Shown: piece by piece, positions 1-7,182 of the stretch
How the letters are laid out: every line of letters begins with the position of its first letter
Position numbering within the stretch: position 1 is the first letter of the stretch
Source: Flavobacteriales bacterium UBA2798
Lineage (GTDB): Bacteria; Bacteroidota; Bacteroidia; Flavobacteriales_D; UBA2798
DNA: 8,153 nt
NCBI GenBank assembly: GCA_002351955.1
Contig: DEHO01000036.1
Span: forward strand, 240,224 to 248,376
Direction of reading: 5' to 3'
Program-made: the position numbers and the translations under genes
The notes under the pieces: generated by a model
Seen by the model: the letters and a program-made list of their open reading frames with translations, nothing else
Database searches by the model: none
What the model was told of the DNA's origin: nothing

Positions 1-2
1 CA

Positions 3-2483
3 GAAGTTGTAACAGTAAATCCTTTGCCAACGGTTTCCGGTGTTACTGGAACTACTACAATTTGCGGTTCTTCAAGCACTAGCTTAACAGCGAATTCATC
101 AGCATCATCTCCGGTATTTGAATGGTACGATGCGGTTTCCGGGGGTACATTGCTTTTTACAGGCGCAACTTTTGTAACCCCTGTATTGGGTGTAAATACT
201 TCTTATTGGGTGCAGGTCACAGATGGATCTTCCGGGTGTGTTTCTTCACCCCGCTTCCAGGTTGATGTTGTAATTGGAGATGTGCTTCCTCCAACTATTA
301 ATAACTGTCCTTCCAATATCACGATTAATGTTGGGGCAGGTCAATGTAGCGCAACAGCGTCATGGACTGCGCCTTCTGCAACAGATAATTGTGGTTCTGC
401 AACCATCAATCAAACAATCGGACTTCCGTCCGGTAGTGTTTTTCCTGTAGGAACACATAATATTCAGTATACTGCAGTAGATGGTTCTTCCAACTCTTCG
501 AGTTGTTCGTTTACAGTTACAGTTGTAGATAACGAAGCCCCTGTATTTACAACATGTCCTTCAAATATTTCTCAGAACGTAGCTCCGGCTTCATGCAATG
601 CATTAGTAACCTGGTCTGCTCCAACAGCATCTGATAATTGTTTTGCAACTGTTACTCAAACATCAGGTCCTGCTTCCGGCAGCACACTGGCTGTAGGTAA
701 TTATTCGGTTGTATATACTGCTACTGATGCTGCATCCAACACTTCAACATGTACGTTTACAATTACAATCGTCGATAATCTTAGTCCAACAATTACCGGA
801 TGTCCTTCGAACCAAACACTAAGCAACACGCCAGGAACATGTGGTAGAGTAGTTACCTGGACCGCACCAACCGCAACAGATAATTGTGCCGGCGCAACCA
901 TTACGCAAACCGCAGGTCCGGCAAGTGGCTCAACGCTTCCAATAGGTGTAACAACGATAACCTATACAGCAACTGATGGCGCAAGCAATACTTCTACATG
1001 CTCTTTTACAATCACTGTAAATGATACGCAGGCACCTGTTATTGCAGGTTGTCCTTCAAATCAAACACAAAGCAACACACCCGGAACATGCGGTAGAGTT
1101 GTTTCATGGACAGTTCCAACAGTTACTGATAATTGTTCCGCTACAATTACCCAAACAGCAGGCCCTTCGCCGGGAAATACATTTCCTGTTGGTGTTACCA
1201 ATGTAACCTACACTGCAACTGATGCTGCCGGTAACGTCTCTACTTGTTCGTTTACTGTCACCATCAACGATACGCAAGGACCAACCATTACCGGAACGCC
1301 ATCTAATATTACTTTATCAGCAACAACAGGCACCTGTTCCGCAACTGCAACCTGGACTCCCCCAACAGCAACCGATAATTGTACTGTTCCAACCATCGTT
1401 CAAACTTCGGGACCTCCTTCAGGTTCAAGTTTTAATGCGGGTACAACACCGATTGTTTACACGGCAACAGATGGTGCAGGAAATACATCTACAGTTACAT
1501 TCAATGTTACAGTGGTAGATGCGGCACCACCAACATTTACAAACTGTCCTTCCAACATTACCATTTGTCAGGGTAATCCTGTTACGTTTCCTACACCAAC
1601 GGCTACGGATGGTTGCGACCCAAGTCCAACAGTTACACAGATTGCAGGTTTGCCCAGCGGAAGTGTTTTCCCATTAGGAAACACCACTGTTACTTTTCGC
1701 GCAACAGATGCTTCAGGAAACTTTACCAATTGTACATTCACAGTAACTGTTAACAGTTCGCCAACAGTTTCATTTGTACTTGCAGATGATAATGCCTGTG
1801 TGGGAGATCCGCTAATGTCGCTAACTACAGGTACACCATTTGGTGGAATTTATTCAGGCACTGGAGTTTCTGGATCTGCATTTAACCCGGCAACAGCAGG
1901 CGTTGGTGCACACACAATTACATACACAGTAACAAATGGAAACGGTTGCTCTGCTTTTGCGACCGATGTGATGACAGTATTTGCAAATCCTACTGTTACG
2001 TTCACAATGTCTCCGGCTTCAATTTGTTATAACGCTGCACCTGTTTCCGTATCAGGAGGTAGTCCGGCAGGTGGAACGTATACCGGCTCCGGAATTGCCG
2101 CTGGTGTACTAACTCCAACTATTGGAATTGTGGGAACACACACAGCAACCTACACAGTAACAAACTCGAACAATTGCTCTGCATCTGCTACCAGTACTTA
2201 TACAATTGGTTGTGTGGATATTGATGAACAGGATATTCGTTCAACTTTTATGTCGGTATATCCGAATCCATCGAATGGGAATTTCATGGTTGAATTTGCA
2301 GTTCCTTTAAATAGCCCTGCAATGTTGAATGTATTTAATGCTGTCGGACAATGGGTAACTTCAATCGAAGTTGAAGGGGCACAAAGTGCGATTAACATTA
2401 GCACTCTTGAACGTGGAATATATTTCATCACCTTGGATATCGAAGGGATGCGTTACGTGAACAAAGTGATAATAGAACGATAA
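3..2483 (+). CDS. Large HYR/Ig-like repeat surface protein with T9SS type A sorting domain (5' partial)
   Basis: This is the C-terminal part of a secreted, probably adhesive or surface-exposed protein. The frame is open to the window edge: codons from position 3 read EVVTVNPLPTVSG, the end of an earlier repeat, so the TTG at 24 is not a real start. Numbering from that TTG as residue 1, residues 1-86 form an Ig-like domain of the CHU_C-associated type (WYDAVSGGTLLFTG, then SYWVQVTDGSSGC). Residues 89-577 hold six HYR modules with CPSN, TDNC and YTATDxxxNTSTC motifs. Residues 578-738 are two further Ig-like repeats (GGIYSGTGVSG; GGTYTGSGIAAG). Residues 744-819 are a type A C-terminal sorting domain (VYPNPSNGNF, LERGIYF, KVIIER), which directs export across the outer membrane by the T9SS and is normally removed. 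No catalytic domain is visible in this part; one could lie upstream. The gene ends in tandem stops TAA TAG. Composition is rich in Thr and Ser. Family assignment is firm; the ligand is unknown. Confidence 0.93.
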   Translation, partial: EVVTVNPLPTVSGVTGTTTICGSSSTSLTANSSASSPVFEWYDAVSGGTLLFTGATFVTPVLGVNTSYWVQVTDGSSGCVSSPRFQVDVVIGDVLPPTINNCPSNITINVGAGQCSATASWTAPSATDNCGSATINQTIGLPSGSVFPVGTHNIQYTAVDGSSNSSSCSFTVTVVDNEAPVFTTCPSNISQNVAPASCNALVTWSAPTASDNCFATVTQTSGPASGSTLAVGNYSVVYTATDAASNTSTCTFTITIVDNLSPTITGCPSNQTLSNTPGTCGRVVTWTAPTATDNCAGATITQTAGPASGSTLPIGVTTITYTATDGASNTSTCSFTITVNDTQAPVIAGCPSNQTQSNTPGTCGRVVSWTVPTVTDNCSATITQTAGPSPGNTFPVGVTNVTYTATDAAGNVSTCSFTVTINDTQGPTITGTPSNITLSATTGTCSATATWTPPTATDNCTVPTIVQTSGPPSGSSFNAGTTPIVYTATDGAGNTSTVTFNVTVVDAAPPTFTNCPSNITICQGNPVTFPTPTATDGCDPSPTVTQIAGLPSGSVFPLGNTTVTFRATDASGNFTNCTFTVTVNSSPTVSFVLADDNACVGDPLMSLTTGTPFGGIYSGTGVSGSAFNPATAGVGAHTITYTVTNGNGCSAFATDVMTVFANPTVTFTMSPASICYNAAPVSVSGGSPAGGTYTGSGIAAGVLTPTIGIVGTHTATYTVTNSNNCSASATSTYTIGCVDIDEQDIRSTFMSVYPNPSNGNFMVEFAVPLNSPAMLNVFNAVGQWVTSIEVEGAQSAINISTLERGIYFITLDIEGMRYVNKVIIER
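288..1754 (+). repeat. Six tandem HYR-module coding repeats, about 248 bases each
   Basis: Six consecutive HYR (hyalin-type) modules are encoded here. The first motif position of each module (Cys of CPSN, or Thr in module 5) falls at residues 95, 178, 260, 343, 425 and 508 counted from the TTG at 24, a period alternating between 83 and 82 residues. Modules 1-4 each have four cysteines; module 5 keeps only the two inner ones; module 6 has the second cysteine moved. Copies agree in protein far better than in DNA, with many third-position differences, so this is an old array kept by selection on the protein and not a fresh DNA expansion. HYR modules are Ig-like folds found in adhesion proteins. 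Confidence 0.9.
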
Positions 2484-2581
2484 TAGTGTTACTATTGCAG
2501 AATGATTGCACCGAAACAAAATATTAACCCGAATATTCCAGAGATGTAAGTCCCGGGAAAATTCATTATTGATATTAATCT

Positions 2582-2614
2582 ATCCCGGGTCAAAATGATC
2601 CGGGATTTTTATTT
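2582..2614 (+). terminator. Strong intrinsic terminator after the HYR gene, abutting proC
   Basis: ATCCCGGGTCA (2582-2592) pairs with TGATCCGGGAT (2596-2606) as an 11-bp stem with one G-U pair and an AAA loop, followed by a T-rich run starting at 2606. It lacks a T-run in the opposite direction, so it acts on rightward transcripts. It lies about 100 bases after the HYR gene stop and ends about 10 bases before the proC ATG, so it may also act as a leader attenuator. Confidence 0.85.
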
Positions 2615-2623
2615 ATTGACGCT

Positions 2624-3436
2624 ATGAAAATTGCAATTGCTGGTTTCGGAAACATTGGCAGGATTTATGCCCGCTCAATTGTGAAATTGAATTTAACGGA
2701 AAGAAAAAATGTGATGATTCTTGCCCGATCCGAACAATCGAAAAGAACAGCTTTAGATGATGGATTTGAATGTATTCACGAATCCCCTGCTTTAATTGCT
2801 GATGCAGAGATTGTTGTTATCGCAGTTAAACCTCAGGATTTTTCAGTGCTGGCATCATTCCTTAAGCAGTTTCTTAAGGAAGATCAGATCATAGTTTCGT
2901 TAATGGCAGGCATAACCATTCAGCAGATAAAGGAAAATCTCGCGCACTCAAAAATCATTAGAGCGATGCCGAATTCTCCCATTGCATTGGGAATGGGTAT
3001 GACAGGTTTTTGCTCGTCTTCAGATGTGATGAGCAAAGAACTTCGCAAGGCAGAACAATTGTTATCTACAACAGGACGAACATTGTATATTGATGATGAA
3101 AAAAAGATGGATGCTGTAACAGCAGTTAGCGGAAGCGGCCCGGCATATTTTTATTTTTTTGTAAAAAGCATGATTGAATCTGCTGAGAAACTTGGATTTG
3201 AATCTTCGGTTGCGGCCTTATTGGTTAAACAAACTATGCTTGGGGCTTTTCATGTTTGGAACAGCTCTGAGGATGATTTGGATAAATTGATTTCAACGGT
3301 TGCTTCAAAGGGAGGAACCACGCAGGAAGCGCTTAAAGTTTTTGAGCAACGGGGATTTGCTTCTACCATCGAATCAGGGCTTAAAAAAGCAGAAGAACGC
3401 GGTAGGGAATTATCCGGTGAATTAAACAAACACTGA
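2624..3436 (+). CDS. proC: Pyrroline-5-carboxylate reductase
   Basis: This cytoplasmic enzyme catalyses the last step of proline synthesis, reducing 1-pyrroline-5-carboxylate to L-proline with NAD(P)H. The 270-residue length is normal for the family. The N-terminal Rossmann fold shows the glycine motif GFGNIG (residues 7-12); most relatives have GxGNMG. Next come IIRAMPNSP, AVSGSGPAYFYFF and, near the C-terminus, the family signature STVASKGGTTQEAL. The ATG at 2624 places the glycine motif at the usual distance from the N-terminus. No Shine-Dalgarno sequence is seen. The start lies about 10 bases after a strong terminator and no full TAnnTTTG promoter element is visible between the upstream gene and this one, so its transcription start is unclear. 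acs follows after 34 bases and is probably co-transcribed. The product call is secure. Confidence 0.95.
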   Translation: MKIAIAGFGNIGRIYARSIVKLNLTERKNVMILARSEQSKRTALDDGFECIHESPALIADAEIVVIAVKPQDFSVLASFLKQFLKEDQIIVSLMAGITIQQIKENLAHSKIIRAMPNSPIALGMGMTGFCSSSDVMSKELRKAEQLLSTTGRTLYIDDEKKMDAVTAVSGSGPAYFYFFVKSMIESAEKLGFESSVAALLVKQTMLGAFHVWNSSEDDLDKLISTVASKGGTTQEALKVFEQRGFASTIESGLKKAEERGRELSGELNKH

Positions 3437-3470
3437 CAGTCTTTTTAGTAGATTAGGTAAAAATCATATT

Positions 3471-5363
3471 ATGTTGAGGATAAAGAATAAAACGGAATAT
3501 GAGTTATTGTACCAACAATCGGTAAGCGATCCTGCTCGTTTTTGGGATGCAGTTGCGTCATCTTTTGTATGGCGGAAAAAGTGGGATACCATTATTGATG
3601 GTGATTTTTCTTCAGCCGATATTCGGTGGTTTCAGGGTGCTAAGTTTAATATCACCGAAAACTGTCTTGATCGCCATTTGGAAGTAAATGGAAATAAACT
3701 GGCATTTATTTGGGAGCCCAACGACCCGAATGAAGAAGAGCGAAGATTTACTTACAAAGAGCTTTTTAATGAGGTTTGTAAATGTGCAAATATGTTGCGC
3801 AATAATGGCGTGAAGAAAGGCGATCGGGTTTGCATTTATTTGCCCATGGTTCCTGAAGCGGTGATTTCAATGCTCGCTTGTGCCAGAATAGGAGCAATAC
3901 ATTCCGTTGTATTTGGTGGGTTTTCAGCCGCATCTTTAGCCGGGAGAATGCAGGATTGTGACAATGTGGTTTTGATTACTTCCGATGGTGCCTACCGTGG
4001 CGATAAAGAAATTTCTCTAAAGAAAGTTGCTGATGATGCATTGGAATTGTGTCCCTCTGTTAAGAAGGTGATTGTATTGCAGCGTACGGGTGCAATAGTG
4101 AACATGGAAGAAGGCAGAGATCAGTGGTGGCATGATGCAATGAATGGAATGAGCACGCAATGCGAGGCAGAGGAAATGGATGCAGAGGATATATTGTTTA
4201 TTTTGTATACTTCAGGTTCCACCGGTAAACCAAAAGGTGTTGTTCACACTTGTGGCGGATATATGGTGTATACACAGTATTCCTTCGAAAATGTGTTTCA
4301 ATATCAACCTGATGACTTGTTCTGGTGCACCGCGGATGTTGGCTGGATAACAGGTCATTCTTACATTACTTACGGGCCGCTTCTTGCCGGTGCTTCTCAG
4401 GTTATTTTTGAAGGTGTTCCAACTTATCCTGATGCCGGTAGATTTTGGAAAATTATTGATAAGTACAATGTGAGTTTATTTTACACTGCACCAACTGCGA
4501 TCAGGGCATTGGAAGCAGCAGGGACATCTTTTGTTGAACCTTATTCGCTCAAATCACTCCGGGTTCTTGGTAGTGTGGGAGAGCCAATAAATGTTGAAGC
4601 ATGGAATTGGTACAATACTCATATCGGAAAGAATCGTTGTCCGATTGTAGATACATGGTGGCAGACAGAAACAGGAGGAATTCTTATTTCTCCTCTGGCG
4701 GGAATTACAGAAACAAAACCAGGATTTGCAACTTTGCCATTACCTGGAGTTCAACCTGTTTTAGTAGATGAAAAAGGACTGGAAATAGAAGGAAATGATG
4801 TTGAAGGAAATTTGTGTATTCGTTTTCCATGGCCTTCAATCATCCGAACTACATATGGCGATCATGAACGTTGTCGACAAACTTATTTTTCTACCTATCA
4901 GGGCTTGTATTTTACCGGAGATGGATGCAAGCGTGATAAGGATGGCTTATATCGGATTACCGGCCGTGTGGATGATGTGATAAATGTATCCGGTCACCGC
5001 ATAGGCACCGCAGAAGTGGAAAGCGCGATTAATATACATCCAGATATAGTAGAATCTGCAGTAGTTGGATTTCCCCATGAGATAAAAGGACAAGGAATTT
5101 ATGCTTACGTAATTTCCACCAAATCACACGATGATTTAGAGTTGTTGCGGAAGGAGATAATTGCAATAGTCAACAAGCAGATTGGTCCGATAGCAAAGCC
5201 GGATAAAATTCAGGTTGTACCCGGTTTGCCAAAAACGAGGAGCGGAAAAATCATGCGACGAATTTTAAGAAAGATTGCAGAAGGAGATGTTTCAAACCTT
5301 GGTGATATTTCAACCTTGCTTGATCCACAGGTTGTGGAGCAAATAAAAAATGGAGCCTTGTAA
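3471..5363 (+). CDS. acs: Acetyl-CoA synthetase (AMP-forming)
   Basis: Cytoplasmic enzyme that converts acetate, ATP and CoA to acetyl-CoA, AMP and pyrophosphate, used to assimilate acetate. At 630 residues it is slightly shorter than E. coli Acs (652), with a shorter N-terminus. Visible motifs of the acyl-adenylate superfamily are the P-loop-like YTSGSTGKPKG (residues 246-256), ADVGWITGHSY, DTWWQTETGG (394-403) whose second Trp limits the pocket to short acids, YFTGDG with the ATP-ribose Asp at 484, the hinge region GRVDDVINVSGHR, and PKTRSGKIMRR with the adenylation lysine at 593. That lysine is the site silenced by acetylation in well-studied relatives; no acetyltransferase or deacetylase gene is nearby. 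All key residues are present, so it should be active. Propionate is a possible secondary substrate. The 34-base gap after proC shows no promoter element, which suggests read-through from proC. It converges on the minus-strand gene ending at 5392. Confidence 0.96.
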   Translation: MLRIKNKTEYELLYQQSVSDPARFWDAVASSFVWRKKWDTIIDGDFSSADIRWFQGAKFNITENCLDRHLEVNGNKLAFIWEPNDPNEEERRFTYKELFNEVCKCANMLRNNGVKKGDRVCIYLPMVPEAVISMLACARIGAIHSVVFGGFSAASLAGRMQDCDNVVLITSDGAYRGDKEISLKKVADDALELCPSVKKVIVLQRTGAIVNMEEGRDQWWHDAMNGMSTQCEAEEMDAEDILFILYTSGSTGKPKGVVHTCGGYMVYTQYSFENVFQYQPDDLFWCTADVGWITGHSYITYGPLLAGASQVIFEGVPTYPDAGRFWKIIDKYNVSLFYTAPTAIRALEAAGTSFVEPYSLKSLRVLGSVGEPINVEAWNWYNTHIGKNRCPIVDTWWQTETGGILISPLAGITETKPGFATLPLPGVQPVLVDEKGLEIEGNDVEGNLCIRFPWPSIIRTTYGDHERCRQTYFSTYQGLYFTGDGCKRDKDGLYRITGRVDDVINVSGHRIGTAEVESAINIHPDIVESAVVGFPHEIKGQGIYAYVISTKSHDDLELLRKEIIAIVNKQIGPIAKPDKIQVVPGLPKTRSGKIMRRILRKIAEGDVSNLGDISTLLDPQVVEQIKNGAL

Positions 5364-5368
5364 ACCGG

Positions 5369-5389
5369 AAAAATTTGTCCGAAAGGACG
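5369..5389 (-). terminator. Possible weak terminator of the minus-strand cluster
   Basis: In the 28-base gap between converging genes, the minus strand reads GTCC-TTTC-GGAC followed by AAATTTTT. The stem is only 4 bp, so this is a weak candidate. On the plus strand the same bases give GTCC-GAAA-GGAC, a GNRA tetraloop hairpin, but without a following T-run. No better terminator for either converging gene is visible. Confidence 0.25.
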
Positions 5390-5391
5390 CG

Positions 5392-5790
5392 TTAAGTGTT
5401 TAAAAAGATATTGATGAAAGTCGTCTTATCTTTTTGCGTATAAACGCCCGGAATACAAACAGGGCTTCCATTGGAAGGACAAACTTTTATTTCATAATTC
5501 CCTTCAGGAAGTTTTGCAACGCTGTATTTGCCGTTTTTTCCGGAAGTACATTTTGCAACCAGAATATTCCCTTTGTAAATAAGAATGGTTTGTCCCTTTA
5601 TTCCGTTTGGGAAGACAGGTGAATTAATAGTGCCTGCAATGGTGCAGGTGCCTTTTTCTGTTTTAGTGAGTTTTCCAGTGCAACTACAGTTTGATTCCTG
5701 ACCAAAACCATTTATAGAAAAGCATAAAAAAAAGAGCAGGCAAACGAATGCCGCCTGCCTGCTGATTAAATGTCTTTTTTCAGGGCGCAT
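5392..5790 (-). CDS. Small secreted carboxypeptidase-regulatory-like (CRD) protein, Cys-rich
   Basis: This 132-residue protein has a signal peptide: basic start MRPEKRHLISR, hydrophobic core AAFVCLLFFLCFS and a likely signal peptidase I site after NGFG (residue 30). There is no convincing lipobox. The mature part looks like a carboxypeptidase-regulatory-like or related Ig-like beta-sandwich: GTINSPVFPNGIKGQTILIY, then SGKNGKYSVAKLPEGNYEIK, a pattern shared by such domains. Six mature cysteines (35, 37, 49, 81, 104, 112) could form disulfides. I chose the ATG at 5790 because it overlaps the stop of the upstream gene as TAATG, the usual sign of translational coupling; a TTG at 5802 would add four residues inside that gene. 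The partner encodes a TPR-PD40 protein, and the pair recalls part of PorE. No enzyme activity is expected. The domain call is by pattern and moderate; the function is unknown. Confidence 0.75.
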   Translation of the reverse strand: MRPEKRHLISRQAAFVCLLFFLCFSINGFGQESNCSCTGKLTKTEKGTCTIAGTINSPVFPNGIKGQTILIYKGNILVAKCTSGKNGKYSVAKLPEGNYEIKVCPSNGSPVCIPGVYTQKDKTTFINIFLNT

Positions 5791-7124
5791 TATTTTAACC
5801 AATCGATGGTACTGATGTCAACCATATAAATATCTCTTCCCCCAACACCACCAGGGCGCTGACTTGCAAACAGAGCGTATTTGCCATCAGGTGATATACG
5901 GAAATGGGTGTCATCGTTTACAGAGTTGATCGGATAGCCTAAATTCCGAGGCGATCCCCAATTGGTTCCAGTCCATTCCGCCATGAAAATATCGTATCCC
6001 CCCATGCTGTCGTGGCCTCTAGAAGAGAAAAACAGCCATTTCATATTGGGATGCAACCATACTGTTGTTTCATTCTCTTCTGTATTAAGATTGGCAACCG
6101 GAATTGGAGGTGCCCATTTGGATCCGTTTTTTGTTGACTTAAAAATGTCAGAACCATATTTCTCACCATTTCTTTCACTTACGAAGTAAAGCGTTTTTTC
6201 GTCGGGAGAAAGAGTGGGACATGCATCAAAATAGGATGAGTTCAATCCTTTAGGCATTAGTTTAGCCATGTTCCATTTCCCGCTTTTAGTTAGTTTGGCA
6301 ACAGCCAGGTCAGAACTTTTTGTGTATCGGGCAATGTTCTGGGTAATATACATGGTATTGCCATCGGTCGACAAATGTGAGCAATTGTCAAATTCATCGG
6401 TATTCAACTTTCCTTCCACTTGTTCGGCTTCGGCCCAATTCCCGTCTTCTGTAAGGGTTGTAAAGTAGATGTCTTCAAAGTAAACATCATCTCCGGCTTT
6501 TTGTCCACCCGTTCCCTGAGGACGGCGGGAGGTGAAATAAATGATTTTCCCATCAGGTGCGATTACCGGGGAATAGTCGTCGTACTTTGAATTCAGGTGA
6601 GCTCCGGCATTTTTAATTGTGACAGCAAGTGGTTTTGCAACAAGTTCTTTTGCAGAACGAAGTTGTCCTAAATGGAAATCAACATCTGATGATTTAACGA
6701 GTTCAGGTTTTAGACTTGCCTTGTATGCTTCTAGTTTGGCAATAGCGTCATCCAGTTTTTCCAATCGATGAAGGATTTTTCCATAGAGATAATCAACATC
6801 AGTCGACACTTTCTCTTCAATTGCAATTGCCTTATCGAGGTATTCTTTGGATAACTCCCAATTGTTTAATTCGTAGTGACACTCCGCAATGCGAAAATTT
6901 GCCATCGCATTCGACTTATCAATGGTTAGAACCTCTCTATAAGTGTTTAGCGCCCCACGATAATCGCCGGCGTATTGCTTGTTTTTCGCATCAATCATCT
7001 TTGCTGAAATCACTCCTTTGTCAATTACCGTAAGCGTGGTATCTGGCAAAGTATTAAGAGTGACAGCACTGGCTGTTGTGCCAAGAAAAAGCATCAGTAG
7101 TGTGGAAAACAGGAACTTACTCAT
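5790..7124 (-). CDS. Secreted TPR plus PD40 (WD40-like) beta-propeller protein
   Basis: 444-residue envelope protein. The ATG at 7124 begins a clear signal peptide, MSKFLFSTLLMLFLG with cleavage after TASA (residue 20); a TTG at 7154 would only add ten residues in front of it. Residues about 40-140 are TPR-like helices (ALNTYREVLTIDKSNAMANF; YLDKAIAIEE; DDAIAKLEAY). Residues about 180-440 hold at least five PD40 blades with motifs SPVIAPDGKIIYFTSRR, HLSTDGNTMYITQN, PTLSPDEKTLYFVSER, WLHPNMKWLFFSSRG and RISPDGKYALFASQRPGG, and GGxDIY/F turns. This is the architecture found before the OmpA-like domain in many Bacteroidota envelope proteins, including the T9SS component PorE, but here the protein ends right after the propeller. 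The stop overlaps the next gene's ATG (TAATG), so the two products are probably made together. A TATATTTG promoter element lies 18 bases upstream. Domain calls are firm; a T9SS link is inference. Confidence 0.88.
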   Translation of the reverse strand: MSKFLFSTLLMLFLGTTASAVTLNTLPDTTLTVIDKGVISAKMIDAKNKQYAGDYRGALNTYREVLTIDKSNAMANFRIAECHYELNNWELSKEYLDKAIAIEEKVSTDVDYLYGKILHRLEKLDDAIAKLEAYKASLKPELVKSSDVDFHLGQLRSAKELVAKPLAVTIKNAGAHLNSKYDDYSPVIAPDGKIIYFTSRRPQGTGGQKAGDDVYFEDIYFTTLTEDGNWAEAEQVEGKLNTDEFDNCSHLSTDGNTMYITQNIARYTKSSDLAVAKLTKSGKWNMAKLMPKGLNSSYFDACPTLSPDEKTLYFVSERNGEKYGSDIFKSTKNGSKWAPPIPVANLNTEENETTVWLHPNMKWLFFSSRGHDSMGGYDIFMAEWTGTNWGSPRNLGYPINSVNDDTHFRISPDGKYALFASQRPGGVGGRDIYMVDISTIDWLK

Positions 7125-7142
7125 TGTTGTGACAGGTTTAAA

Positions 7143-7150
7143 CAAATATA
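7143..7150 (-). promoter_or_regulatory. Bacteroidota-type -7 promoter element for the TPR-PD40/CRD gene pair
   Basis: The minus strand reads TATATTTG, an exact match to the TAnnTTTG -7 consensus of the primary sigma factor in this phylum. It ends 18 bases before the ATG at 7124, which predicts a short leader. I did not find a good -33 TTG at the usual distance. It lies in the 58-base gap after the EI24 gene, so the pair could be transcribed separately from that gene or together with it; no terminator hairpin is visible in the gap. Confidence 0.5.
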
Positions 7151-7182
7151 GCAAAAAGGTATAGTAAAAGAAAGAACTGAGC

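Noticed and set aside
701..1518. Several open frames on both strands inside the HYR array (for example 701-901 and 1208-1396 minus, 1021-1206 and 1222-1518 plus)
   Set aside because: They are by-products of the repeated Thr/Ser-rich coding sequence; their translations show no recognisable domain and they overlap a well-supported gene.
288..1754. Regular direct repeats that might suggest a CRISPR or other non-coding array
   Set aside because: The period is about 248 bases, always in frame, and the conservation is of protein motifs (CPSN, TDNC, YTATD), so this is a coding module array.
2482..2496. Hairpin AATAGT-GTT-ACTATT overlapping the stop codon of the HYR gene
   Set aside because: The six-base stem is nearly all A-T and no T-run follows; the terminator at 2582-2614 is far stronger. 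Probably chance.
2624..5363. A functional module joining proC and acs
   Set aside because: The close spacing suggests shared transcription, but proline synthesis and acetate activation have no direct metabolic link, so I treat it as ordinary gene adjacency.
5736..5762. Inverted repeat GCAGGCA / TGCCTGC near the start of the CRD-like gene
   Set aside because: It lies inside signal-peptide codons with a 13-base loop and is not placed over the start codon; no regulatory meaning can be supported.
5790..5802. TTG start at 5802 for the CRD-like gene, or a frameshifted single gene with the TPR-PD40 protein
   Set aside because: The ATG at 5790 forms a TAATG overlap and is followed directly by a good signal peptide, which an internal part of a fused protein would not have.
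4795..6468. Opposite-frame open frames within acs and the TPR-PD40 gene (4795-4980, 5434-5622, 5962-6189, 6268-6468)
   Set aside because: All lie within well-supported genes and show no domain, signal or start context of their own.
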